From a virus, in IMG/VR virus record IMGVR_UViG_3300021963_000369, positions 1-35,133 of that record: DNA of 35,133 bases. One strand, given 5' to 3'. This document shows, piece after piece, positions 1 through 10,900 of the stretch. The notes below the pieces were generated by a model. It saw only the letters and a list, made by a program, of their open reading frames with translations, ran no database searches and was not told the origin of the DNA. A program made the translations under genes and the position numbers. The first letter of the stretch is position 1. Each line of letters starts with the position of its first letter.

Positions 1-898
1 AGCCAACCATAACAGGTGAGCCGTCTGAGGCCACATCAACTACGGCACTAGAACTATCATAGCCAAAGTCATAGGTCTTGCTCCATACTACGCTGCCATC
101 GGTAGCGTCAAGTTTGGTCAGTGTAGCTAACCCGTATCCAGTTTCTGGATTGGTTTCGCCTGCTACATAAATTGTGTCAGTGTCGTTGTCTACTGCTAGT
201 CCCCAACCGTCTGTGAAAAAGTCATCGCTAAATCTTGCGGTCCATATCTTAGCACCTGCTGTGGTATACTGGCCCACAGAATAATACGTTGAGTTAGTAA
301 TATTGTTATAATGATTGAACAGGGCAATCACATTGCCCGCTGAATCGTACTCCACACTTATTGCTACTGATGGAATATCTGTTGGAGCACCGGCCGCCGA
401 TTCAAATGTCTGTATCCAGACATTGCTGTCACCTGTGACGCCACCGCCTAGTACACTAGCACCGTTGCTGTCTTTGATGTCGCCGCCTGTTGGTAATGTT
501 AAATTACCTGCGCCATCAAATGTCCACCATTTTTCATTGTCGCCTTGGTTAGTACGAATGTTTACTGCCGCTGAGCCACCGTTCTCGCCATCCCCAGTTG
601 CTCCGCCACCGTTGCCTGTCGTCCAAGCCTTTACGCTTAAACCATAGTTGTCTTGACGAACAGTAGAATTTGTGCCATCATTTTGCCCTTCACCGTAGTC
701 CCATACAACGCCGCGATTTATTCCACCAGCCTCACCACTAAATGTTACATTACCAGCCTCTGAAAGAGTAAACGTTTCTCCGTTGTTGGATAGTTGATCA
801 GCGGAACCGCCTAACACTGAATTGTCATTATTATCAACAATGTCATCGCCTGCTTGTATTTTAATACCGTCTTGTGTCTCAAATGGTTTATTAGCCAT
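1..898 (-). CDS. Fibre-like virion protein, C-terminus cut by window edge
   Basis: The reading frame is open from an ATG at 898-896 to the left edge of the window (299 codons seen, no stop). An AAAGGAAA ribosome site lies just upstream, and the gene starts 12 bases after the stop of the preceding fibre gene, so it is the next member of the tail operon. Residues 1-150 are rich in Gly, Asn and Thr, with stretches such as GNLTLPTGGDIKDSNG that are common in fibre and adhesin proteins of marine T4-like phages. From about residue 175 the sequence changes to strand-turn units (SAGNVIALFNHYNN, NDTDTIYVAGETN, TDGSVVWSKTYD) that look like beta-propeller (SBBP/PQQ-type) blades. A distal fibre or receptor-binding role is inferred from position and composition. 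No catalytic motif is visible, and the true C-terminus is outside the window. Confidence 0.6.
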   Translation of the reverse strand, partial: MANKPFETQDGIKIQAGDDIVDNNDNSVLGGSADQLSNNGETFTLSEAGNVTFSGEAGGINRGVVWDYGEGQNDGTNSTVRQDNYGLSVKAWTTGNGGGATGDGENGGSAAVNIRTNQGDNEKWWTFDGAGNLTLPTGGDIKDSNGASVLGGGVTGDSNVWIQTFESAAGAPTDIPSVAISVEYDSAGNVIALFNHYNNITNSTYYSVGQYTTAGAKIWTARFSDDFFTDGWGLAVDNDTDTIYVAGETNPETGYGLATLTKLDATDGSVVWSKTYDFGYDSSSAVVDVASDGSPVMVG

Positions 899-910
899 GT
901 TTCGTTTCCT

Positions 911-1954
911 TTAATCTGTTCCGTTTAATTCAGTTATTTGTATTCTAATGTTAAGGGTATCAATAATACTAACTGGGCTTGCCGTAATTTCAAAATTAAG
1001 ATTATCTAAATTATATTGTCCATCAAATGTTGCTATAGGATTAGTGCCAGTATATGTAAGTCCGTACGCCGATACATAAATTTGATTCAATGCTTCGTCA
1101 ATGGTCGCTATAATTTCACAGGCCTGTGACTCATACCCGTTAGTAAATTTTTCAACAAGAGCAAATATTTTAATTGCCCTAACATAATTGCCGTCTGTAG
1201 AATAAATCACAGTATCCGTTTCAGGCTCAATCTGTGTAAAATTAGATTGTTGGTGTACACCATTTCCTGGGTAGCTAATTCTTCCCGATGAATCAAGTAT
1301 TAAAGTTTTATCACTAGCAGTTAATCTGTCTGCAATGCCAACTGCTTGAATATCTGCACTTAATACTCCATCAGTGATTGTAAGTCTATTACCTACCTTA
1401 ATACCACCTAAAACTGTATCACTTGCTGGACTTAGATCAAATGCATTGAATGATGTACTAAGGACACCTCCTGCATTTATTTCTAGACCCGAACCAACTT
1501 TAATGCCGCCTAGAGTTCCGGTAGGTCCAACACCAGCTTTGGGCAAAGTATATGCACCTGGATCTGCACTAAGGACACCTTGAGCATCGATACTAAGTCT
1601 ATCACCCACTTTAATACCGCCTAAAATTGTACTACTTGCTTTAGGAAGTTCGTAAACTTGTACACTGGCTATGCCTTCTTCGTCTATAGATATGCCAGGC
1701 CCGATTCGTATGCCGCCGACTTCATCAGCTGATGCTATTTTATTTGTAATTAGTACATCACCGTCTGGACTGCTAACTATAATGCCTTTGCCAGCAAGTA
1801 TTTTTGAAACAATGCTTAAAGGAGCACCAGTTTCACCGCCAAGTGCGTTGTATAGCTCTGTAAAATTATCATTTATTAGTTGACCGGCAACTCTAAGCGA
1901 ATCACCCGATGTGTCATTTGCTGTGATACCGACGTTAATTATCTTTTTTGCCAT
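911..1954 (-). CDS. Tail fibre protein with LGGIKVG repeats
   Basis: This 347-residue protein starts two bases after the stop of the giant gene, with AGGAA as ribosome site. The N-terminus (NVGITANDTSGDSLRVAG, then NDNFTELYNALG) is a segment often found at the start of fibre or neck-type structural proteins of marine T4-like phages. The centre has four spaced copies of a GGI(K/R)(V/I)G unit near residues 79, 110, 147 and 182, each followed by a G(L/I)xI..GVLS strand pair. This is typical of the triple-stranded beta shafts of T4-like short and long fibres. The C-terminal 130 residues lack the repeat and may be a head or attachment domain. Fibre function is inferred from the repeats and from its position after the baseplate genes. 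The exact T4 equivalent (gp10, gp12 or gp37 class) cannot be decided here. Confidence 0.7.
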   Translation of the reverse strand: MAKKIINVGITANDTSGDSLRVAGQLINDNFTELYNALGGETGAPLSIVSKILAGKGIIVSSPDGDVLITNKIASADEVGGIRIGPGISIDEEGIASVQVYELPKASSTILGGIKVGDRLSIDAQGVLSADPGAYTLPKAGVGPTGTLGGIKVGSGLEINAGGVLSTSFNAFDLSPASDTVLGGIKVGNRLTITDGVLSADIQAVGIADRLTASDKTLILDSSGRISYPGNGVHQQSNFTQIEPETDTVIYSTDGNYVRAIKIFALVEKFTNGYESQACEIIATIDEALNQIYVSAYGLTYTGTNPIATFDGQYNLDNLNFEITASPVSIIDTLNIRIQITELNGTD

Positions 1955-1956
1955 TT

Positions 1957-4900
1957 TTATTCCTGATCGAATGTTATCGATGTGCTATCAAACGTTCCTG
2001 CAGAGCTGTCAAAAGTGGAAGGAATTCCTGCTTTGCTTTCATATTTACCAATATTTGAATACCAAATTCCTGGCGCTGCTCTTAAGAAACGTGCAATTTT
2101 ATTGTCATCTTCTAATATATTTGTAGTTGAATCCCATGCTGTTCCAGTACGTTTCACAACTGTAACTCTGGTTCCAAATGCTAACTGATGAGTTAATCGT
2201 AGTTCTTTACTTTCGCCGTCAACAGCAAACTCTGCGTCTAACTGCACATCTCCGTCTGGGCTTTCAGGAGCATTGTTTACATTATGTACTTTGTACGGCA
2301 ACTTCTTCAATCGAATATTGCCTATAAAGAATGTCCAATAACTATTATCTTCTCTAAATGTAGTTGAACTTGTATGTGCTGTTATGCATCGGAAAGTATA
2401 ACTTCCAACTTCTACTATATCATCTACATTATATTCAACATTAAACTCCCAAGGAATAGAACTATATCCGCCAACAAATACTTCAATATCATCTGATTGC
2501 CCGTAACCTGCTGGAATAGAACTAGTAAATCCTCCAGCATAAGACCAGTCGTTAGCTGACTTAGTTGGGATAAATGTTAACGGAACTATATGTGTACCGT
2601 CTGATTTGACTTGTTCAGTAATAGAAGTCTCAACATAAGGTATAGTTTCGCTTGGTCCAATATCTTGAACAAAACTGCCTCGCTTATGTACTTTGCTTAC
2701 ACCTGTTCCAAGTGTTCCACGACGTAATTGTCCTAGCAAATATGTTGTTACACCGCCGTCAACTTTTGTTTGAAGTGTAAAGAATTCAATACGTTCTCCA
2801 CGAATTTCAATAATACCAGGTTTGTTATTAACAACGCTAGGAGCATCAAAAGTACTTGCATCTTCAACTTCAATAGAAGTATCTAAATATTTTAAATCTT
2901 TTACAAGAACGGTTCTCTTGTTAGCATTTAATCGCTTGTAATGAGTCCTATTCAACATATCTTTAAATTGCATGTAAGATATGCCAGATTTTAATATTGT
3001 ACTACCATATGTGATAATTGTAAATTCATCATCAGGATCTGGATAGAACGCTAATTTAATGCTCTTACGATCTTCATTCAATTTAAAGTCAGCACTTGGT
3101 GTCAACAATAATCCATTCTTAACAACCCATACATAGTTGTCATCAATTACAGTTCTGTCTAGTAAGATAACTCCTCCTGCAACACCTTTATAATTGTAAA
3201 ACTCAGGAGTGTCCGGAGTTAATTCAAAGTTTGAAGTGACATTAACACCAGTTCGTTGGATATCTAAAATATCATGCTTGTAAGAACTTACCACTTCAAT
3301 TATGTCTGTAGGATCATAGTTTTGAACAAATTGAATTTTAGCAGAGTTAATTCCGTCTGGTGGAATATAAAAATATTCTTGGTCTTGTTTGATACTAATA
3401 ATTAATTCTTGATTCAAATACTGTTTACGAATATTTTGTGTAATTTTAATATTAATACCACTAAGTTCAACAATGTAATCAATACCAGATTTTAGTAAAA
3501 CTCCTCCAGCATATACGTAAATGTCATTGATTGACAACGAGTATGGCAGGAATTTAACCGAGTCAATAGCATAGTTAACTTTAGTTCCTGTAATTTTATA
3601 GTAGCTGTTGTTTGGGCCTTTTAATAATTTGTTGTTTACTCTAACCAGCATATTAGTTTCAGCCGGCAACTTGTCTCCAACAATATATTCTAAATTGTAA
3701 ATGTTTGTTCCAGTTCCTTGAATGCGCTCAGTTTTAGTAATTGAGTATGTTTGTTCTTCACCGCTAACAATAACAAAATTAATAATTGAGCCTACACTTG
3801 GCGGAATACTAAAAAATAATCCTATTCTATTTGCACTTTCGTAACTAGCATCAGTCTTAAACAATCCTGGAGTTCCCGGCTCGGCAGGTTGTCCATTAAC
3901 ATAAACTAGATAATTTACATTTTCTAACCAAGGTGCTTTAGTTACAAATTCTACTTGCGAACCGTCACCAACAAAATAATCTAAATCTAAAATGTTAGAT
4001 CCGTTAAATCCAAAACTAAAAATTGAAATTAACTGCCCACTTTCAGGAGCAGTGTTAAATTTAATTAATTTGTTTTTATAATCCAACGTATAATCATCGC
4101 TAATAGTTTTAATAGACGATACTGAAGATAGTACATCAGTTAATGGATCTCTAAATCCCGATGTAAATTTAACAATGACTGCTGTAGGACTATTTGGTTG
4201 TTGACTAATTTCAAAATCAGTTTGAACACCGTCAGCAAGATAACTGTCTACACGAATATTAGCAGATCCTGTATTAGGTCTGTCATAGACTTTAATTGCC
4301 ACAGCATCAACTACTTGTCCTGGAACAACTTCTTCAGTTGCAGGACTGCTCGTCGGTGTTACGAACCCATCACCGTCAACAATAATATCATCTGCTGCAA
4401 TACCTGTTGCAGAGCTATAGGCAAGATCTCCACCGCTCAATGCAGTATCATAATCTTGTTCTTGAGGAAGGCTAGATCCGTCGCTGCCTGCTCTACGCCA
4501 AATAAATTGATCACCTTCATAAACATCAAATGTTCCTGGAATACTAAATGTCTTATAAGTTGGGTCTACTTGGCTGTCTGGTATTCCGTCAGAAATAATT
4601 GTCTGCATAATTGCTGTATCGTTTGCTAGAGGAGTTAAATTGTTAAGTGCAGATGTTGCATTATCAATTTGTAGTTGTTTAGCAGCTCTTGCAGAAGCGT
4701 TAGTACTTAAATCTGCATTAACTCCTGCAAGTTCATTGTTTCCAACTTCTATTAATCCTTGGGTTGCAGGAATTGTAGTGTTTACTAACACGTTAATGTC
4801 GCTGACAATTCCAGAGTATAAAGGATTACCTGGATCCATACCATCTATAACTACGAGTTTAGCGTTCAATGATGCTTGTTCAGATGCCAATTGTGCATTG

Positions 4901-7900
4901 TATGTTTCTAAAAGAGCTTCTATTTGATTCTTGTCATTTGTCAACGAATTCTTTTCAAGGATTAATGTTTGATATTGTCCTTCTAGAACATCAAGGGCAG
5001 CAACCGCGGCTCCAGTAATTGTAAAGTTCGGATCGTCTAATCTAATTGGATTAATGTAAGCAGTAATATCAAGTGTTGCGCCTACTGGAATAGGTTCTTC
5101 TAAGAATAGAGTTCCGTTTGGATTTATAGTACAATCTGTTGGGTCTACTAGTGTTCGTGTAAAGACTGCGGTAGTTCCATTTGCAATATCTTTAAACAAT
5201 ATTTGGTCAAGTTTGATAGTAGTACTGTTAACAATGCTCAACACTTTGGTCGCAAACGCAATAGTTTTACTTACATCTGGAGTTATTGTCAATACATCAC
5301 CAATTTTAATTCCTGTAGTGTTTGACAATTTAATTGTATCACTGCCTGCAACGTTTATTAATCCAGTATTATCGACAGTTTTGCTAATTGAAACTGTAGC
5401 TTTTGGAGGATAAACATCGTTAATATTAAAATTATAAATTAATGTAAAACCATCACCTGTATAAGTATCAACATTTTTTCCTACGTAATACACATTCATT
5501 TCTGTACCGTCTTCTGGAACATATGGTAATGTGAAAGAGTGTGTGTTTTCGGCAACAGTGACAACAAAGTCGTCAAATGTACTATCAAAACTTGCCCACT
5601 TGTCTGTGTAATAAGGAACACTGCCCCAACCAGACGAGATATCAAAGTTAAGTCCGTGTATGTTTACACCACCGTAATCGATGCCTGTCATTAGTTGAGA
5701 CAAATCTTTACCTAATTCGCCAGTAGCAGGATCGTAGTAATATTGTATGCGATCCGCAGCATTTAAAACTGACCAATCTTTAATATACGTGACAGTTACA
5801 ATTTGTCCTTTTTTTGGAGCAGTATTAAATGTAATTGTTCCGCTGTAACTAGTGTAACCGTTTGTTGTTGATTTAACTATTGCCAACTTATAGTCAGATC
5901 TTAAAACTTCAACTTGTTTGCCAAGTTCGCCAATTAGCACAGATGTTTTGCCAATTCGAACATCGGGCGCCCACTTTAACGGAAACTGTAATCTTGAACC
6001 AGAGACAACTGTATTTCCAGAAAATGATTCTGTTTCCTGCAAGTTTGTAACAAAATATTTCTGTGTTATTCTATCAAATTTTATTTTAACTAAATTACTT
6101 CTAACAACACCGTTTCCTATTTTTGCAACTACTTTTGCAGGTTTTCCTCCGTCAATCAATCCGCCGTCAAGTACTACTCTTGGCGCACTTAGATACCCTG
6201 ATCCAGCAGCTAGTAGAACAATTCTATTAACTTTTCCGTTAGTAAAGAATGCTCGGCCAACGGCGCCAATACCTGTGTCGCTAATAATTCTAACTGTAGG
6301 TTCTGCTCTGTATCCGCTACCACCATCGACAATATCGAGAGATATAACAGAGTAACCTAAATTATCATACCACTGACGCCATGGTTCAGTTAACACTTTG
6401 TTATTATCCGATTGTATTATGCCATTTACAACTTGAGTTGTGATTGGAGATAATACTCCGTTTTCATATACTGGAGGTAAATCAAAGTCTGTAGTTAAAA
6501 GTGTATTAGTGTCTACTTTAGAATAAGCACTCACATATTCTCTAACTTTTGTTCTGTACGGCTTAACTTCATTAATGTAATCTTCAAAATTATTTAAGTT
6601 ATCATTGTTGTAAGTTACTTTTTGTTTTAATTCTCCAACACTATGTTGTGCCTTAACAAAACTTGTTTTGAAAATCCAGTCGATATAATTTTGTTCACTA
6701 AACGCATAACGAACTGAATTAAAGAACGCATTTAAATATACTTCTTTTAAGTCGTCAACAAGTATGTTATTTTTAAGAGATTCCAAAACAATACGCAATT
6801 CTGTTGCGGCTGAATTATCAAAAGATCCTGCATCATAAAGCGAACCGTCAAATCCAAACTCACTGTTAGAAAATTCATACAATGTTGAACTAAACTGCAA
6901 TGTTCCTTTTTCTTTTCCGATAACTGTATAGCTTTGAGTCCAATCAATACTAGCAGAATCGGCATACTTTTCAAGTAATGTCCAAGTGCCTGCTGTAGTT
7001 GTTCTAATTTTAACAGTCTGACCTACAGATGCCTCTAACTGTTGCAAATCTGAGAATGAAGAAATAGAATGATCGATTGCCGTAAACTGATTAAATCCTG
7101 TAGCATACCAATCTACATAATCCCAATACTTTCTTACATCATATGATTGACTGCGTACTCGAGACCATACTTGCGTTGTTGGCTCGTAAGAATAAATGCT
7201 CCAGTTGCCGCCTGCAACAGAATCGCTATGAACTAATACACTATAATTTCGTAAAGTAACTAACGTATCAGCTGTATATCCATATCCCTCTGAGACAACC
7301 TCTGATCCAACAATTTGTCCTTTAACGTCGATGACTGCACGTACTACTGCTCCTGTGCCTGCGCCAGAAATTATGAAGTAGGGTGCAATTAAATATCCTC
7401 GACCTTTGTTGATAATGTTAATACCTTTGATGCGTCCGTTTTCTATTATAGGAGTAAATGCAGGCTTTTCATATGTTCCAATATTAGCAAATCGTAATTC
7501 AGTATCAGTATCTGTAGTTGAATCGTATTGCCCAGTAATTGTACTAGGTTCTGTTTCAAATTGAGATATTTTTGATATATCACTATTTTCAACAATTAGA
7601 TGTGTAGATAATGCATTGTTAACAGATTCTATGAATTGTTTTAGTGCTTCAAATCTGTTTATGAACATGCTCTGACGAGGACGATTTTCAATACCGTATT
7701 TCAATTTTGGAGGTAAAGATGAGTCTGGAACAACACGCCCTTGACTATCCTTACCACATAAACTGTCAAACCATTTTTGTTCTATTGTTGCTGGTATTAC
7801 AGTATCAGATCTGTTGTTGATAATTTTCCACTGACTATGAATACTTTTATCAGTCTTAGGACTTGTCCAATATTCAACACTTAAAATTATATCTTTATCT

Positions 7901-10900
7901 TGCAATAAGGATTGCACATTGACAAGGCTAAAAGAATTAGGTCCTGTAAACGCAATATACTTGTATCCATAACCTCTTGGGTTTTCAATTAGAATTGAAA
8001 CATCCATGGCTGACATAGAACGTCCCAAAACATTTGGAACTGTTTTTTTATTTTTAACCCAGAAGTAGTATGTATTTTTAAAACTTTTTGCTACACTATC
8101 GTATTTTCTCACAAGTGCATAGACATTGTTCCCGTATAGACTTGTACCACTTATTCCAAAAGCAATACCTTCTTCTGTATCGGCAAGACTATTCCATTTT
8201 TCTGGTGTATATTTTGTTTCAACCCATTCGTATATGTCAATACTTGCACCTGGGAAGATAGTATTCCATGTACTATTTCGATAAACTAAATCAGCGTCAT
8301 AGCTATCGAGGAACTTGGCGGTTCTCAAATCCCACCATAAAGTTCCAACATATTGTTTTGTCCAAGCCATTCCTTCATCAACATTTACTGCGCTATCGCC
8401 TACACTATAAATTGCAGGGTCGTAAAATGTTTTAAATTTAATTTCTTGGTCGGCAATTCCTGGAATTTTTCCCTGTGTTGAATCTATAACATCAAGATAA
8501 GTTACTAACTTGTTGGTAGATTTATTATACAAGAATGCTCGTTTAATTTTGCTAATGTCAACACGACTACTTTGCTGTCTTGAAATAGTCCAACTAAACT
8601 GATTATTTGGTTTTCTATACTCGTATACTTTTCCTGATTGATAAGTTTGATCTACAGCGTTTGGAGATCCTACAAGAATCTGATTAGAACCAACAGCAAG
8701 GCTTGTACTATACCCAGCTAACATGTCGTCAGTATTTTCCAATGTTTCACTGTAAATCCATTTAGTTGCATAACGGTCATATACATCAATGCGTCCACTA
8801 TCTGCAATTAAATCATATACTTTTGTTAAATCGTTATCAAACGTTGTTAATCCTTGGTCAAAATTTGTTTTAATTAAATTGTCAGCACCTTTACTAAAAA
8901 CAATCAAAGATTGATAGTCATTCATAAAGGCTATTTTAGTCCCAAACAGCCCTGCTACTTCTGTTTTAGGATTGAATAACTCGTGTACTAATTCGTATCC
9001 ACTATTATCTTGATAGACAAAAACTGTTCCTTGGTCAATCTTTTGATTGTCATTTAGCACAGAAGAAATAGCAATATACTGTCCTGAATTAGAAACAGTT
9101 ATGCTTGATCCAAAACCATATTCTGTCCCTGAAATTGTTTGATATAAAGAATATACATCGTTCAATTTTTTATAAACAAACACATATCCCGCAGTTAATA
9201 TATCTTCGTTAGGACGATCAACTCCTAGTGTGGAAACTAACAATGTAGTATTATCAGAACTCATAGACATTGCATACCCAAAATTGCTATATTGAGGTAG
9301 TATTAAATGATCTAACGTATTGTTTAAATTGTATCTCCAACTAGTAGTAGTAAATTCAATCTTACCTGACGGGATAGTGTCTGGCTCTGCACTAACAATT
9401 ATTGAGTTAGTTGCTTGATTGATCTGTGCTACATACTGACCGCTTTCAAAGCCAATACCTTTTAAATACATTCCGACTTCGATTCCAGCTGTGCTACTTA
9501 ATACTACAGTAGTGCCTGAACTTCCAGTTGGGTTATAGGATGTGCTTACTTCCGTAACTGTTTTATAATCCAATCTGTAAACATTTCCAGTTTGCATATT
9601 AAAGCCGCTTGCGCCAACAAATAATGTATTGTCCCCGAATACTAAATTAGATCCAAATTGCTGGCTGTCGGTTGGTAGCGGACTTAATATTGTTGCTTCT
9701 AAAGTGAAGATATTGTTATTATCTTTTTTATAAATTGATATAACACCTTGATTATCTAGACCTGAATTGCTTCCGCTGCTGTCAACTGGAATATATGCAA
9801 TAGATTTCCAGTAAATTTTTGCATCGCCTGATACTACAACTGCTGCAATAGGACCCACAGTTGTACCACCAACAATTGATGTTACTTTAATTAGAATATT
9901 GTTTGCAGGAGCAGTTCCTCCAACTGATGTTCCTAAAATTCTAATAGTATCGCCAACTGCGTAAGAATTTCCACTAGAAACAATAGATGCAGAATAGTTA
10001 AATTTATTAGTAACAATAGTAAATGTTGCACCAATGCCTGCGCCAGTCAATGCTGTTCCACTTATTCCAGTGTAAGTATTAGATATAGTTAAAGGATCTT
10101 TATTTAAAGAAGAAGAAACAGCGACATAAGGCAATGAATTTTTAATTACAATTTGCCCGATAGAATAACTAGTTGCTGGACTCCACACGCCGACATATTT
10201 GCTACAAACGCTAGATGCTAACGGAGTTCCTGTTGCTAACCATGTGCTATCTGATGATAACGCTACAAAGTCTCCAGTTACTGATTGAGCTGTGTCTGAG
10301 TATCCAAATCCGCTTGTTGTCGAAATAAACGGTGCTGTGATTGTTTGACGTTGTAACCATGGAGCAGTTGGACTTGCTTTATCAAATACGATTGTTTCGC
10401 CTTTTCTATTGGTAATAATTGCTAACGTGCCTTCTGGATTTAAAACAATCTGTCTTCCGTAAAATAATCCATCTTCGGGTGCAGTATTAACAATTTCATC
10501 TTTTGAGTAAATTGTGTTATGTTTCCATACTGCCCATTTGCCATTGCCGCCGTCGTCTGTCCACAAATATTCACCGTCATTCACTGGCAATGTTAGTTTA
10601 GTATCAGCAATGTCAATAGAACTTGTTCTCGAAGAAGTAAAATAGCTAAGAGTTATCCTGTGTTGTTCAGTAAATATTTTTGGTTGATCTTTTAAATCAG
10701 CTATTACTGTTATAACTTTTCCTAAGACTGATTTTATTTCAAAGAAACCGTTATAAGCAAATGCTTGGTCAATACCTAAATATTTGCCTAAATCGACAGT
10801 TACACTATCTGTTAATGTTATTATTATTTGATTTTGTTTATATTCTAAGTTAGCAACTGTAGAAGTAAATCTTGTGTACTTGTAAATGTTCCACTCACGA

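Noticed and set aside
315-647. Plus-strand open frame of 110 codons
   Set aside because: Pro/Ser-rich shadow of the fibre-like gene on the minus strand, with no ribosome site.
4198-6355. Several plus-strand open frames of 66-145 codons inside the giant gene
   Set aside because: They lie antisense to an intact 4973-codon frame, with Cys/Ser/Ile-rich or low-complexity products and no ribosome sites.
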